From contig NZ_CP091110.1 of assembly GCF_021560175.1 (NCBI RefSeq), positions 1,974,001 through 2,038,000 on the forward strand: 64,000 nucleotides of DNA, read 5' to 3'. Source of the DNA: Neobacillus drentensis. Lineage in GTDB: Bacteria > Bacillota > Bacilli > Bacillales > Cytobacillaceae. Under the pieces are notes generated by a model, which was not told where the DNA came from, did no database searches, and was given only the letters and a program-made list of their open reading frames with translations. The position numbers and the translations under genes are program-made. Positions 1 to 9,870 of this stretch are shown piece after piece. Every line of letters starts with the position of its first letter. The stretch's first letter is position 1.

Positions 1-758
1 TCAAGGAGCCTGAAGAAAATTTTTCCGTTGCAGAATTTCAACTCCTGGTTCGTGCCAAAATAAATGAGATTGCCAAAAGGGGAAAGCTTCCGATCATCGT
101 TGGCGGAACAGGGTTATACATTCAGTCCGTTATTTATGACTATCAATTTTCAGATGTACCTGGTGATGAAGCTTTTCGGCTTGAGCTAGAGGAACGAGCC
201 AAGCAAATTGGTAATGAAGCATTGTACAAAGAATTACAAGCGGTTGATCCAGAGAGTGCCGCACAAATTCATCCGAATAATCTGAGAAGGGTGATCCGGG
301 CACTGGAGATATTCCATTTGACAGGTAAAACGATGCTGGATTTTCAGAGGAAACAGCAGCCGGATCTGATGTATGAGACAGCGCTTGTCGGATTATCGAT
401 GGAACGGGAAAAGCTTTACGAGCGCATTAACCGAAGAGTAGATATAATGGTTGAGCAAGGACTGCTAGATGAGGTAAAATCCTTATACAACCAAGGTTTA
501 CGTAATTGCCAGTCGATTCAAGCGATCGGGTATAAAGAAATTTATGACTATTTAGATGGCAGTGTAACCTGGGAAGAAGCCGTTGAGCAGCTAAAACAAA
601 ACTCGAGGAGATATGCAAAAAGGCAGTTGACTTGGTTTCGTAACAAAATGGATGTACAATGGTTTGATATGACATATGTGAATAATTTTGCAAAAAAAAT
701 AGCGGAAATTTCACAATATGTTGAAGGAAAGCTTCAAGTAAAATCGAATACATATTAG
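1..758 (+). CDS. miaA: tRNA dimethylallyltransferase MiaA (5' end outside the window)
   Basis: MiaA adds a dimethylallyl group to A37 of tRNAs that read codons starting with U. The reading frame is open from base 3, so the gene enters from the left edge and only its C-terminal ~250 residues are visible. The motif [12 protein letters not shown] near the left end and [10 protein letters not shown] and RQLTWFRN further on are family hallmarks. The stop is 26 bp before hfq, and miaA-hfq is the standard Bacillus and enterobacterial pair. The N-terminal P-loop lies outside the window. Confidence 0.97.
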   Translation, partial: KEPEENFSVAEFQLLVRAKINEIAKRGKLPIIVGGTGLYIQSVIYDYQFSDVPGDEAFRLELEERAKQIGNEALYKELQAVDPESAAQIHPNNLRRVIRALEIFHLTGKTMLDFQRKQQPDLMYETALVGLSMEREKLYERINRRVDIMVEQGLLDEVKSLYNQGLRNCQSIQAIGYKEIYDYLDGSVTWEEAVEQLKQNSRRYAKRQLTWFRNKMDVQWFDMTYVNNFAKKIAEISQYVEGKLQVKSNTY

Positions 759-784
759 TAGAGATAAAAGAGGAGGATATACGA

Positions 785-1015
785 ATGAAAACAACCATTA
801 ATATTCAAGATCAATTTTTAAACCAGTGCCGTAAAGATAACACCAATGTGACGGTGTTCCTTCTAAATGGGTTTCAATTAAGAGGCCAAATTAAGGGCTT
901 TGATAATTTTACCGTATTATTTGAATCAGAGGGTAAACAGCAATTGGTATTTAAGCACGCTATTTCCACGTTTGCACCGCAGCGCAATGTCCAACTTGAA
1001 TTGGATAATCAATAA
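785..1015 (+). CDS. hfq: RNA chaperone Hfq
   Basis: This is a 76-residue Sm-like protein that forms a hexameric ring, binds small RNAs and A-rich or U-rich RNA, and acts in the cytoplasm. The Sm1 region ([13 protein letters not shown]) and Sm2 motif (FKHAISTF, the Gram-positive version of YKHAI) are clear. The RBS AGGAGG (771-776) is followed by the ATG at 785. Its position directly after miaA matches other genomes, and a terminator follows at 1031. Confidence 0.97.
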   Translation: MKTTINIQDQFLNQCRKDNTNVTVFLLNGFQLRGQIKGFDNFTVLFESEGKQQLVFKHAISTFAPQRNVQLELDNQ

Positions 1016-1030
1016 ACTAGTATCAAAATG

Positions 1031-1058
1031 GAGCCCTCAACCCTTGGGCTCTTTTTTT
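1031..1058 (+). terminator. Rho-independent terminator after miaA-hfq
   Basis: A GAGCCC/GGGCTC stem with a 9-nt loop is followed by a run of T residues, 15 nt after the hfq stop. Confidence 0.85.
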
Positions 1059-1208
1059 ATTTCAAAAAATAAAGGAAATCTTCTTTAATGAATTGCATGG
1101 GTAGTGAATACACATAGAGGGAAGGATTATGCCTAACCTAAAACACTTCTGAGTAGCTTAAATCATGCTACCTTACGTATACTGTCTGCAGAATGAGAGG
1201 TGATAGCT

Positions 1209-2156
1209 TTGGATCAACCAATTCGAACGAAAAGTAACGGCCAAATAAGGGTGGTTCTCAACTCACATGAAAGAACTACGATAAGAAAAGAGGTACCCGA
1301 TTTTCAAGTTGTTCCAAAGGTCATTCCCCCAGAGCACACCGCACTAAAAGAAATTGAAGAGGAGCTCGGGGCATTGGTTGGCATGGAAGAAATGAAACGC
1401 ATGATTAAAGAAATTTATGCTTGGATTTATGTGAACAAGAAGCGTGAGGAAATGGGGCTGAAGGCCAGAAAGCAAGCCCTTCATATGATGTTTAAAGGGA
1501 ATCCTGGAACAGGGAAGACAACGGTTGCCAGGTTAATAGGCAAGCTTTTTCAAAAGATGAATGTACTCTCCAAAGGCCATCTCATTGAGGCGGAACGGGC
1601 CGACCTTGTCGGTGAGTATATTGGTCATACTGCCCAAAAAACGAGGGATTTAGTGAAGAAAGCTCAAGGAGGAATCCTGTTTATTGATGAAGCCTACTCG
1701 CTAGGCCGCGGCGGTGAAAAAGATTTTGGCAAGGAAGCGATTGATACACTGGTCAAACATATGGAGGATAAGCAGCATGAGTTTATTTTAATTCTTGCCG
1801 GGTATTCGCGGGAAATGGATCATTTTTTAACATTAAACCCTGGTCTTCATTCGCGGTTTCCCTTGGTGGTTGATTTTCCCGATTATAATATCGAGCAGCT
1901 GATGGATATTGCCGGCAGGATGTTAAAGGAAAGAGAGTATGCGTTAAGCCGCGAGGCCGAAAAAAAATTAAAGGACCATTTGATTTGGGTAAAGGCGGTT
2001 TTAAATCCTACTAGTTTTTCAAACGGCAGGTATGTCCGCAATGTAATTGAAAAATCAGTACGGGCGCAGGCCATGAGATTGTTGATGCTAAATAGCTATG
2101 ACAGACACGAATTAATGACCCTTCGGAGTAATGATTTAATATTTGAGGAAGATTAA
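1209..2156 (+). CDS. spoVK: stage V sporulation protein K (AAA ATPase)
   Basis: SpoVK is an AAA-family ATPase related to CbbX, made in the mother cell and needed for spore maturation. Walker A (GNPGTGKTT), Walker B (ILFIDEAYSL) and the arginine-finger region (LHSRFP) are visible. The C-terminal lid helix bundle ends near NGRYVRNVIEKSVRAQAMR. I chose TTG at 1209 because the RBS AGAGGTGA (1196-1203) is correctly spaced to it; GTG at 1200 is possible but lies inside that RBS. In B. subtilis other genes lie between hfq and spoVK; here there are none. Confidence 0.93.
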   Translation: MDQPIRTKSNGQIRVVLNSHERTTIRKEVPDFQVVPKVIPPEHTALKEIEEELGALVGMEEMKRMIKEIYAWIYVNKKREEMGLKARKQALHMMFKGNPGTGKTTVARLIGKLFQKMNVLSKGHLIEAERADLVGEYIGHTAQKTRDLVKKAQGGILFIDEAYSLGRGGEKDFGKEAIDTLVKHMEDKQHEFILILAGYSREMDHFLTLNPGLHSRFPLVVDFPDYNIEQLMDIAGRMLKEREYALSREAEKKLKDHLIWVKAVLNPTSFSNGRYVRNVIEKSVRAQAMRLLMLNSYDRHELMTLRSNDLIFEED

Positions 2157-2170
2157 TAACAAATAGAAAA

Positions 2171-2205
2171 AATCGGCGGAATCATCATCCGCCGATTTGT
2201 TTTTG
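2171..2205 (+). terminator. Terminator between convergent spoVK and the TRIC-like gene
   Basis: The 10-bp stem AATCGGCGGA/TCCGCCGATT is A-rich upstream and T-rich downstream, so it can serve both strands. It overlaps the 3' end of the minus-strand gene. Confidence 0.8.
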
Positions 2206-2823
2206 ATTATGAATTTTTGGGGAAACCCCAAGATGGCGGGAAGGAAGCTTCCAGTCAAAGGTATAAGACAGTACTCGTAAGCCGGTTATGATCACAAATA
2301 GAGTATATAATTGCCAAGAATCAACAGCAATCTCTAGACCAATGATTAGACCGGCCAGGATAGCCCAAACCGCATAAATTTCCGCTCTCAACACGATTGG
2401 TTTCCTGCCGGCAAGCAGATCACGAATAATCCCCCCGCCAATCCCGGTTAAAACAGCGGCTACAATCACCGCACTTAGCGGATGGTTCATTTTTTCGGCA
2501 TAAATCGCACCCTGAATTGCAAAGGCGGACAGGCCGATAGCATCAAAAAGGTTGCCCCATTTTTGCCAATGCCGCAGCAGGTTAGTGGGAAATAAAAACA
2601 CCGCTGTAATCGACAACAGGGCAATTTGAAAAAATAATCCCTGTCCCCATAACGCTGATACTGGTACGCCAATTAACAGATTCCGTATCGCGCCGCCGCC
2701 GAACGCTGTAACAATTCCTAAAATATAAACTCCTAATATATCATAATCCTCTTCCATTGCCACAATGGCACCGCTGACAGCAAAGGCAATGGTTCCGATC
2801 ATACTTAAAACTTCCCATGTCAT
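2185..2823 (-). CDS. TRIC/UPF0126 family membrane protein (YvgT/YadS-like)
   Basis: This is a small seven-helix membrane protein with two copies of the UPF0126 domain, a family linked to trimeric cation channels and, in some bacteria, glycine uptake. The duplicated signature is visible as AFGGGAIRNLLIG in the first half and GIGGGIIRDLLAGRKP in the second. I chose the ATG at 2823 because GAGGGGAAA precedes it; a longer frame reaches 2862 but has no RBS. Its substrate cannot be told from sequence. Confidence 0.85.
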   Translation of the reverse strand: MTWEVLSMIGTIAFAVSGAIVAMEEDYDILGVYILGIVTAFGGGAIRNLLIGVPVSALWGQGLFFQIALLSITAVFLFPTNLLRHWQKWGNLFDAIGLSAFAIQGAIYAEKMNHPLSAVIVAAVLTGIGGGIIRDLLAGRKPIVLRAEIYAVWAILAGLIIGLEIAVDSWQLYTLFVIITGLRVLSYTFDWKLPSRHLGVSPKIHNQKQIGG

Positions 2824-3019
2824 AGTTGATTTCCCCTCTGTTGTAAGGTCACAAAACCACAATGCTAATAGTAAAAACCGATCTCAATTGAACAATAAAA
2901 TTTTATCATGATGACGGAAAAATACAACATTTATTTTATTATCTAAAAGCTTGGGGAAAATTAGTGATTACAAAGTTTTTTTGTTATGATGAGAGATAAG
3001 AACAGTTAAGGAAGGAAGG

Positions 3020-4285
3020 ATGCCTGTGGAACAAAAGGAAACGAAAGAAAAGGTCATTCTCGTTGGCTGTCAAACAAACGGGGAAGAGGATTCACGTTTT
3101 GACTATTCGATGGAAGAGTTAGGAGCGCTAACCGAAACCGCTCAAGGAGAAGTCGTTGCTTCTGTAATCCAAAAACGAGACCGTGTCCACCCCGCAACCT
3201 ATATTGGCAAAGGGAAAGTAGAAGAACTGAGAGCACTCGTGGAAGAGGTTGAAGCAGACATCGTCATCTTTAATGATGAACTTTCACCAAGCCAAAAAAG
3301 AAATCTAGGCTCAGAAATAGAAGCACGGATTATTGACCGGACCCAGCTCATTTTAGATATCTTTGCGCAAAGAGCGCGTTCAAAAGAAGGAAAGCTGCAG
3401 GTTGAGCTCGCACAGCTGCAATACATACTTCCCCGCCTGGCTGGACAAGGTACAGCGCTATCAAGACTTGGTGCCGGAATCGGGACTAGAGGGCCAGGGG
3501 AAACAAAACTTGAATCAGATCGACGACATATTCGCCGCAGAATCGATGATATTAAGAGTCAGCTTTCCGTTATAGTTCAGCACCGGGACAGATACCGGGA
3601 ACGCAGGAAGAAAAATAAGACCTTTCAAGTCGCGATCGTCGGTTATACAAATGCAGGCAAGTCGACACTTTTTAATCGGTTATCAGAAGCGGAGTCATAT
3701 GAGGAAAATCAATTGTTTGCGACACTCGATCCGATGACACGCAAATTGATTTTACCAAGTGGCTTCTTAGCCTTAATAACGGATACAGTAGGATTTATTC
3801 AAGACCTGCCAACCACGTTGATTGCCGCATTCCGCTCAACCCTTGAGGAAGTAAAGGAAGCGGATTTGCTTCTCCATGTGGTTGATATGTCCAATCCAGA
3901 CTATTACCAGCATGAAAAGACGGTGAAAAAGTTACTTGATGACTTAGATGTAAAAGATATCCCGCAAATAACCGTGTATAATAAAAGAGATATTCAACAT
4001 CCTGATTTTGTTCCCACAGCAGGTACGACAACCGTCTTCATTAGTGCCTTTGATGAAAATGATCGTCATACGTTAAAGGAACAAATCGAGAAAGTTGTCA
4101 TGGAGATGATGGAGTCCTACGAAGTGCGCATTCCTTCAACGGAAGGGAAACTGCTTTCACAATTGAAAAATGAGACCATCCTCCGAGAACTTGTTTTTGA
4201 TGAGGAAGGACAATTATACCGTTGTAAAGGGTACACACTCGCGGATCATCAAATCTCCGGACAATTACAGAAATTCACGATATAG
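3020..4285 (+). CDS. hflX: ribosome-dissociating GTPase HflX
   Basis: HflX binds 50S or 70S ribosomes and splits stalled ribosomes under stress. The 421 residues show an N-terminal HflX nucleotide-binding domain, a linker ([17 protein letters not shown]) and the G domain with G1 [10 protein letters not shown]3 DTVGF and G4 NKRD. It is the ynbA equivalent. The ATG follows a strong RBS (AAGGAAGGA). The downstream ynbB starts 15 bp after the stop, so they are probably cotranscribed. Confidence 0.95.
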   Translation: MPVEQKETKEKVILVGCQTNGEEDSRFDYSMEELGALTETAQGEVVASVIQKRDRVHPATYIGKGKVEELRALVEEVEADIVIFNDELSPSQKRNLGSEIEARIIDRTQLILDIFAQRARSKEGKLQVELAQLQYILPRLAGQGTALSRLGAGIGTRGPGETKLESDRRHIRRRIDDIKSQLSVIVQHRDRYRERRKKNKTFQVAIVGYTNAGKSTLFNRLSEAESYEENQLFATLDPMTRKLILPSGFLALITDTVGFIQDLPTTLIAAFRSTLEEVKEADLLLHVVDMSNPDYYQHEKTVKKLLDDLDVKDIPQITVYNKRDIQHPDFVPTAGTTTVFISAFDENDRHTLKEQIEKVVMEMMESYEVRIPSTEGKLLSQLKNETILRELVFDEEGQLYRCKGYTLADHQISGQLQKFTI

Positions 4286-4299
4286 ATTGGAGTAACAAC

Positions 4300-5568
4300 A
4301 TGTTTCAACAGTTGCAAAATGGGGAAAAGCTTTACTCCCTTGTTAAAAAAGTGGAGCAGCAAATTGCTGAAGTACATAAAGAAATAGATGAGAAAGTGGA
4401 AAATAACCAATTTCGGGTCTTGCAAAGCTATCAAAAGCACCGGGTCAGTGATTCGCACTTTATGCCGTCTACTGGATACGGCTATGATGATATTGGCAGA
4501 GATACCTTGGAATTAATCTATGCAGATGTGTTTGGCGGAGAAGCTGGGCTTGTCCGCCCGCAAATTATTTCTGGTACACATGCGATTTCCATTGCCTTAT
4601 TTGGGGTCCTAAGACCAGGGGATGAACTCCTCTATATCACCGGTAAACCCTATGATACCTTAGAAGAAATCGTTGGGATTCGCGGTAATGGGGTAGGCTC
4701 GTTAAAGGAATTTGGGATTTCCTACGACAGTGTCGCCCTAACAGATGACGGGGCGATTAATTGGGATGAGGTTGCCGGAAAAATAAATCCAAACACGAAA
4801 ATGATTGGCATTCAGCGCTCAAAAGGGTACGCCACAAGACCATCGTTCACGGTAGAGGAAATTGGTCAAATGATTTCCTTTGTCAAAGAAATAAAACCGG
4901 ATCTTGTAGTTTTCGTTGATAATTGCTACGGTGAATTTGTAGAGGAACAAGAACCATGTCATGTTGGGGCAGATTTAATTGCTGGCTCGTTAATCAAAAA
5001 TCCTGGCGGCGGACTTGCGAAAACAGGCGGGTACATCGTTGGTAAAAAACAATGGGTTGAGGCATGTTCTTACCGAATGACATCACCTGGGATTGGAGCG
5101 GAGGCTGGCGCTTCGTTATATAGCCTTCAAGAAATGTACCAAGGATTCTTTCTGGCGCCGCATGTGGTGGGCCAGGCATTAAAGGGGGCAGTCCTAACTG
5201 CCGCATTGCTTGAACAATTGGGGATGAATTCTTCGCCAAAATGGGATGCCAAAAGAACGGATCTTATTCAGTCCGTGCAATTTGATGATCGCGATAAAAT
5301 GATTTCGTTCTGTCAGGCCATTCAATTCGCCTCACCTATTAACTCCTATGTCACACCACATCCAAGTTATATGCCTGGCTATGAAGATGATGTAATCATG
5401 GCTGCAGGAACATTTATTCAAGGAGCAAGTATTGAATTAACGGCGGATGGCCCGCTTAGACCACCGTATGTGGCCTATGTTCAGGGTGGTTTAACCTATG
5501 CTCATGTGAAAATGGCCATTTGTATAGCCATTGATCACTTAATTGAAAAAGGACTATTGGAACTTTAA
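4300..5568 (+). CDS. ynbB: YnbB, PLP-dependent enzyme of the aluminium-resistance / methionine gamma-lyase-like family
   Basis: This is a fold-type I pyridoxal-phosphate enzyme of 422 residues. The likely PLP lysine is in GSLIKNPGGGLAKTGGYIVG, and the aspartate in VVFVDNCYGEFVE fits the cofactor-ring contact. The family is conserved between hflX and glnR in Bacillus, but its physiological substrate is not settled. The names 'aluminium resistance' and 'Met_gamma_lyase' are family labels only. Confidence 0.85.
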   Translation: MFQQLQNGEKLYSLVKKVEQQIAEVHKEIDEKVENNQFRVLQSYQKHRVSDSHFMPSTGYGYDDIGRDTLELIYADVFGGEAGLVRPQIISGTHAISIALFGVLRPGDELLYITGKPYDTLEEIVGIRGNGVGSLKEFGISYDSVALTDDGAINWDEVAGKINPNTKMIGIQRSKGYATRPSFTVEEIGQMISFVKEIKPDLVVFVDNCYGEFVEEQEPCHVGADLIAGSLIKNPGGGLAKTGGYIVGKKQWVEACSYRMTSPGIGAEAGASLYSLQEMYQGFFLAPHVVGQALKGAVLTAALLEQLGMNSSPKWDAKRTDLIQSVQFDDRDKMISFCQAIQFASPINSYVTPHPSYMPGYEDDVIMAAGTFIQGASIELTADGPLRPPYVAYVQGGLTYAHVKMAICIAIDHLIEKGLLEL

Positions 5569-5625
5569 TCGGGCATATTCATGTTTAACAAAATAAATCT
5601 TGTTCAAATATTCTTTGAAAAATGA

Positions 5626-5642
5626 TGTAAGAAAATCTTACA
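5626..5642 (+). promoter_or_regulatory. GlnR/TnrA operator 1 upstream of glnRA
   Basis: TGTAAGAAAATCTTACA fits the 17-bp GlnR/TnrA consensus TGTNAN7TNACA completely and is a near-perfect palindrome. It lies just upstream of the -35 box. Confidence 0.9.
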
Positions 5643-5647
5643 TAACA

Positions 5648-5676
5648 TTGACATCTTTTCTTACACGAAATATAAT
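5648..5676 (+). promoter_or_regulatory. SigA promoter of glnRA
   Basis: TTGACA (5648-5653), a 17-bp spacer and TATAAT (5671-5676) match the consensus exactly. The GlnR sites overlap it, so binding should repress. Confidence 0.9.
5649..5665 (+). promoter_or_regulatory. GlnR operator 2 overlapping the glnRA promoter
   Basis: TGACATCTTTTCTTACA keeps the right half-site (TTACA) and a degenerate left half. It covers the -35 box, as in the two-operator arrangement of B. subtilis glnRA. Confidence 0.75.
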
Positions 5677-5712
5677 AGCATTATGATTTACCAGTAAGGG
5701 AGGAGAAATTTG

Positions 5713-6114
5713 GTGAGTGGAAGTGAAATTCGTCGTTCCATGCCATTGTTTCCTATCGGAACCGTCATGCAGTTAACCGAGTTAACCGCAAGGCAAATCC
5801 GCTATTATGAAGAACACCAATTGATTTCTCCAGCAAGAACCGAGGGAAACAGACGTCTATTCAGTCTAAATGATATTGATAGACTGTTAGAAATAAAAGA
5901 CTTGATTGACCAAGGTGTGAACATGGCTGGAATCAAGCACTTGTTCATGGTCAAGGAGCAGCAATCAAATATAGTAGAGAAACAAACCGAGAAAGCAAAA
6001 CAAGACTTAACAGATGAACAACTTAGAAAGCTTCTCCGCAATGAATTAATGCATACAGGCAGAAACAATCGATTTACATTACGCCAAGGCGATATGTCTC
6101 GATTTTTCCATTAA
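5713..6114 (+). CDS. glnR: nitrogen-control repressor GlnR (MerR family)
   Basis: GlnR represses glnRA and other nitrogen genes when glutamine is plentiful, being activated by feedback-inhibited glutamine synthetase. The 133 residues have a MerR winged helix ([30 protein letters not shown]) and a flexible C-terminal tail (~100-133), the part that responds to GlnA in this family. I start at GTG 5713, eight bases after GGAGGAG; TTG at 5710 is the alternative. It is autoregulated through the two operators upstream. Confidence 0.96.
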   Translation: MSGSEIRRSMPLFPIGTVMQLTELTARQIRYYEEHQLISPARTEGNRRLFSLNDIDRLLEIKDLIDQGVNMAGIKHLFMVKEQQSNIVEKQTEKAKQDLTDEQLRKLLRNELMHTGRNNRFTLRQGDMSRFFH

Positions 6115-6150
6115 TGTTAATCATTCTTTATGAAAATAGGGGGAATTAAA

Positions 6151-7485
6151 ATGGCAAAGTATTCAAGAGAAGACATCCAACGGATGGCGAAAGAGGAGAA
6201 CGTAAAATTTATTCGCCTTCAATTTACAGACATTCTTGGAACCATTAAAAATGTTGAGATTCCAATTAGCCAATTGGAAAAAGCACTTGATAACAAAATG
6301 ATGTTTGACGGTTCTTCCATTGAAGGATTTGTTCGGATTGAAGAATCTGATATGCTTCTATATCCAGACTTAAACACATGGGTAGTTTTCCCTTGGACAG
6401 CAGAAAAAGGAAAAGTGGCTCGTTTAATCTGTGATATTTATACTCCAGAAGGTAAACCTTTCGAAGGTGACCCGCGTAACAACCTAAGAAGAGTATTAAA
6501 AGAAATGGAAGAGTTAGGATTCACTAACTTCAACCTTGGACCTGAGCCAGAATTCTTCTTATTTAAGCTAGATCAAAAAGGTGAACCAACTCTAGAACTT
6601 AACGACCAAGGCGGATACTTTGACTTAGCACCAACTGACCTAGGTGAAAACTGCCGTCGCGATATCGTTCTTGAGCTAGAAGAAATGGGCTTTGAAATTG
6701 AAGCTTCTCACCACGAAGTAGCTCCAGGACAACACGAAATCGACTTTAAATATGCAGATGCATTAACAGCTTGTGACCAAATCCAAACGTTTAAGCTTGT
6801 TGTAAAGACAATTGCTCGTAAGCATGGCTTACACGCAACATTCATGCCAAAGCCATTATTCGGTGTAAACGGATCTGGTATGCACATGAACCTTTCATTA
6901 TTCAAAAATAGTGAAAATGCGTTCTACGAGCCAGGCAGCGACTTAGATATGAGTGATACAGCTCGTCAATTTATTGCTGGTATCCTAAAGCACGCTCCTG
7001 CCTTTACAGCGGTAACGAACCCAACTGTAAACTCTTATAAGCGTCTAGTTCCAGGATATGAAGCACCTTGTTATGTGGCATGGTCTGCTATGAACCGTTC
7101 ACCACTTATCCGTATTCCTGCATCTCGTGGCCTAAGCACACGTGTAGAAGTACGCAGTGTGGACCCATCAGCAAATCCATACCTTGCAATGGCAGTTCTA
7201 TTAAAAGCAGGTTTAGATGGAATTAAAAATAAATTAACTCCTCCAGCTCCAGTAGACCGCAATATCTATGTAATGAGTAAGGAAGAGAGAATCGAAGAAG
7301 GCATCATCGATCTTCCAGCGACCCTTGCACAAGCGTTAGATCAATTAAGCGCTAATGAAGTAATCGTAGCTGGTTTAGGAGAGCATATCTTCGAACACTT
7401 CGTTGAAGCAAAAGAAATCGAGTGGGATATGTTCCGTACAGTCGTTCACCAATGGGAACGCGATCAATACATGAGCATATACTAA
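6151..7485 (+). CDS. glnA: glutamine synthetase type I
   Basis: GlnA makes glutamine from glutamate, ammonia and ATP, and in Bacillus it also relays nitrogen status to GlnR and TnrA. The length of 444 residues is usual for GSI-alpha. Motifs include [34 protein letters not shown] and [13 protein letters not shown]. There is no adenylylation-site extension, as expected for the feedback-inhibited class. ATG 6151 has AGGGGGA before it; the frame is open back to an ATG at 6130 without an RBS. Confidence 0.97.
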   Translation: MAKYSREDIQRMAKEENVKFIRLQFTDILGTIKNVEIPISQLEKALDNKMMFDGSSIEGFVRIEESDMLLYPDLNTWVVFPWTAEKGKVARLICDIYTPEGKPFEGDPRNNLRRVLKEMEELGFTNFNLGPEPEFFLFKLDQKGEPTLELNDQGGYFDLAPTDLGENCRRDIVLELEEMGFEIEASHHEVAPGQHEIDFKYADALTACDQIQTFKLVVKTIARKHGLHATFMPKPLFGVNGSGMHMNLSLFKNSENAFYEPGSDLDMSDTARQFIAGILKHAPAFTAVTNPTVNSYKRLVPGYEAPCYVAWSAMNRSPLIRIPASRGLSTRVEVRSVDPSANPYLAMAVLLKAGLDGIKNKLTPPAPVDRNIYVMSKEERIEEGIIDLPATLAQALDQLSANEVIVAGLGEHIFEHFVEAKEIEWDMFRTVVHQWERDQYMSIY

Positions 7486-7494
7486 AAAACAGTA

Positions 7495-7526
7495 AAAGCC
7501 TTGGCGCTCGTCGCCAAGGCTTTTTT
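7495..7526 (+). terminator. Terminator after glnA
   Basis: A 12-bp stem AAAGCCTTGGCG/CGCCAAGGCTTT is followed by T6. Confidence 0.92.
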
Positions 7527-7550
7527 ATGTATGATGGTAAAGCATTAGAG

Positions 7551-7584
7551 CCAAAAGAATAGAGAGCTGATAATCAGCTCTCTT
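7551..7584 (-). terminator. Terminator after lexA
   Basis: The stem AGAGAGCTGA/TCAGCTCTCT lies 5 bp beyond the lexA stop. On the minus strand it is followed by a short T-rich stretch. Confidence 0.6.
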
Positions 7585-7588
7585 GGTT

Positions 7589-8212
7589 TTAATGAATATG
7601 ACGATAAACCCCAATCACTTTCCCTAATATCGATACATTTCGTAAAATGATCGGATCCATCGAAGAGTTTTCCGGCTGCAGGCGGATGTAATCTTTCTCT
7701 TTAAAGAATCTCTTACAGGTTGCCTCATCATCCTCAGTCATCGCGACAACAATTTCCCCGTTATTGGCAGTCTGCTGCTGCTTGACGATTACGTAGTCAC
7801 CGTCAAGAATGCCCGCCTCTATCATACTTTCACCCATGATTTCTAGCATAAACACCTGCTCATCTGCAGGAGCCAGGGTTTCAGGAAGTGGAAAATACTC
7901 TTCGACATTCTCGATGGCTGTAATCGGCAAACCTGCCGTTACCTTACCGACCACAGGAACATTGACAACTTTATTTCTAGGAATCTGTGATGCTTCATCC
8001 GCATCTAGTATTTCGATCGCTCTTGGTTTAGTAGGGTCTCTTCTAATAAGGCCTTTACTCTCTAAGCGCGCAAGGTGACCGTGAACAGTAGAGCTGGATG
8101 CAAGCCCCACCGCTTCACCGATTTCCCGAACGGAAGGAGGATATCCCTTACTTTTAACCTCGTCCTTGATAAACTCCAGGATATCTTGCTGTCGCTTTGA
8201 TATCTTTACCAT
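7589..8212 (-). CDS. lexA: SOS repressor LexA
   Basis: LexA represses the SOS regulon and cuts itself when RecA filaments form. The 207 residues have the winged-helix N-terminus ([25 protein letters not shown]) and a C-terminal peptidase domain. The cleavage site is A93-G94 (KVTAGLP) and the catalytic dyad is S129 (GESMIE) and K167 (TCKRF). ATG 8212 is preceded by GAGGTG; the frame extends to a GTG at 8224. It is divergent from the yneA operon and shares SOS boxes with it. Confidence 0.97.
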   Translation of the reverse strand: MVKISKRQQDILEFIKDEVKSKGYPPSVREIGEAVGLASSSTVHGHLARLESKGLIRRDPTKPRAIEILDADEASQIPRNKVVNVPVVGKVTAGLPITAIENVEEYFPLPETLAPADEQVFMLEIMGESMIEAGILDGDYVIVKQQQTANNGEIVVAMTEDDEATCKRFFKEKDYIRLQPENSSMDPIILRNVSILGKVIGVYRHIH

Positions 8213-8247
8213 GATAAAATGCACCTCGCCTGGTTAATGTTGTCTTT

Positions 8248-8276
8248 ATTATAGCATGTTGAACCCTACTATACAA
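8248..8276 (-). promoter_or_regulatory. lexA promoter
   Basis: On the minus strand TTGTAT (8276-8271) and TATAAT (8253-8248) are separated by 17 bp. An SOS box overlaps the -35 side. Confidence 0.65.
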
Positions 8277-8287
8277 ACATAAGTTCG
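8274..8287. promoter_or_regulatory. LexA box 1
   Basis: CAAACATAAGTTCG differs from the Bacillus SOS consensus CGAACNNNNGTTCG at one position. It covers the lexA -35 region, giving autoregulation. Confidence 0.82.
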
Positions 8288-8296
8288 AGAAAATAG

Positions 8297-8326
8297 TTGA
8301 CAGCAAACAAGTGTTCGAACTATAAT
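8297..8326 (+). promoter_or_regulatory. yneA operon promoter
   Basis: TTGACA (8297-8302), an 18-bp spacer and TATAAT (8321-8326). LexA box 2 lies within the spacer, so LexA should block the promoter until DNA damage. Confidence 0.85.
8304..8317. promoter_or_regulatory. LexA box 2
   Basis: CAAACAAGTGTTCG has one mismatch to the SOS consensus and lies between the -35 and -10 of the yneA promoter. Confidence 0.85.
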
Positions 8327-8342
8327 AAAATCAAATCAAAAG

Positions 8343-8356
8343 AGAACATATATTCT
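8343..8356. promoter_or_regulatory. Possible LexA box 3
   Basis: AGAACATATATTCT is a perfect palindrome that keeps GAAC and TTC of the SOS box but lacks the outer CG. It lies in the yneA leader and is a weaker candidate. Confidence 0.5.
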
Positions 8357-8373
8357 TATAAGAGGTGCGAAAC

Positions 8374-8694
8374 ATGAAAAAATTATGGAACCAATACTCG
8401 TATGCTATTACTCTTATTCTTTTAAGCTGCACATTAGCTTTCTTCTTATCATTAAACCATCATTCTGATGAACAATATGTAAAAGTAACCATTTCTGAAG
8501 GGGACACATTATGGAAGATTTCTGATCAATTTGAAGATCAGCATTCTTTATCACACAAGGAATTCGTAAGCTGGGTCAAAAAACATAATGAAAATATCAA
8601 GGACCAAATTTATCCTGGTGAAGAAATTGTAATTCCGGTTAGTAAAAAGGAAACTTCCCAACCAACACAGCTTGCAAGTGCACCAAAAGAATAG
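8374..8694 (+). CDS. yneA: SOS-induced cell division suppressor YneA
   Basis: YneA delays septation during the SOS response, acting at the membrane with its domain outside the cell. The 106 residues have one N-terminal membrane helix (~10-27) and a LysM peptidoglycan-binding domain (~36-90, with GDTLWKISDQF and IYPGEEIVIP). ATG 8374 follows AGAGGTG. It is the first gene of the LexA-controlled yneA-yneB-ynzC group. Confidence 0.93.
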   Translation: MKKLWNQYSYAITLILLSCTLAFFLSLNHHSDEQYVKVTISEGDTLWKISDQFEDQHSLSHKEFVSWVKKHNENIKDQIYPGEEIVIPVSKKETSQPTQLASAPKE

Positions 8695-9354
<660 letters not shown>

Positions 9355-9383
9355 CCCTTTACTTGTCATAAAGGGTTTTTTTT
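9355..9383 (+). terminator. Terminator after yneB
   Basis: CCCTTTA/TAAAGGG stem with 7-nt loop and a T8 run. It should reduce read-through into ynzC. Confidence 0.85.
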
Positions 9384-9426
9384 AGTAAAATCAAGTGTCT
9401 TTATTTAATAGGAAGGATGGGTGGGA

Positions 9427-9657
9427 ATGCTTTCAAAAGAAAAAATGGCTCGCATTAATGAACTGGCTAGAAAAGCAAAATCGTCAGGATTAACAGAGCT
9501 AGAAGCAAAAGAACAATCCAAATTAAGAAGTGAATACTTGGCAACTTTCCGGGCAAATATGCTCGATACCTTAACGAATACAAAATTTATCGATCCAGAA
9601 GGTACTGATGTAACACCTGAAAAATTGAAGGCTAGAAAGAACCGGCCTCTTCATTAA
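9427..9657 (+). CDS. ynzC: YnzC, DUF896 family protein
   Basis: This is a 76-residue soluble helical protein with the family signature MARINELARKAK at the start, EQSKLRSEYLATFRANM in the middle and IDPEGTDVTPEKLK near the end. The function is unknown, although in B. subtilis it belongs to the SOS-induced yneA operon. ATG 9427 has GGGTGGG in front; GTG 9421 is an alternative. Confidence 0.9.
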   Translation: MLSKEKMARINELARKAKSSGLTELEAKEQSKLRSEYLATFRANMLDTLTNTKFIDPEGTDVTPEKLKARKNRPLH

Positions 9658-9694
9658 CAATATAGGCAGGGTACTACCCTTTTGCATGATCAAG

Positions 9695-9722
9695 CCCCGT
9701 CTAAAAAAGGCGGGGTATTTCC
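9695..9722 (+). terminator. Probable terminator after ynzC
   Basis: A CCCCG/CGGGG hairpin with an A-rich loop and a short T-rich tail. The T tract is weak. Confidence 0.45.
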
Positions 9723-9870
9723 ATTCCATACATACATTCACTATGGTAGAGTCAAAATAAAATAACAGGAAATTTTCGGTCTAATTATTGTTTATTTGTT
9801 GAATTAATAGGCAATGAAAGATAATATAAAGGATGTATTTAGTTACCGTGAACAAGAAAGGATGTATTTC

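Noticed and set aside
9814..9870. 19-codon extension of transketolase
   Set aside because: The protein family starts near [17 protein letters not shown], and the RBS is placed for ATG 9871.
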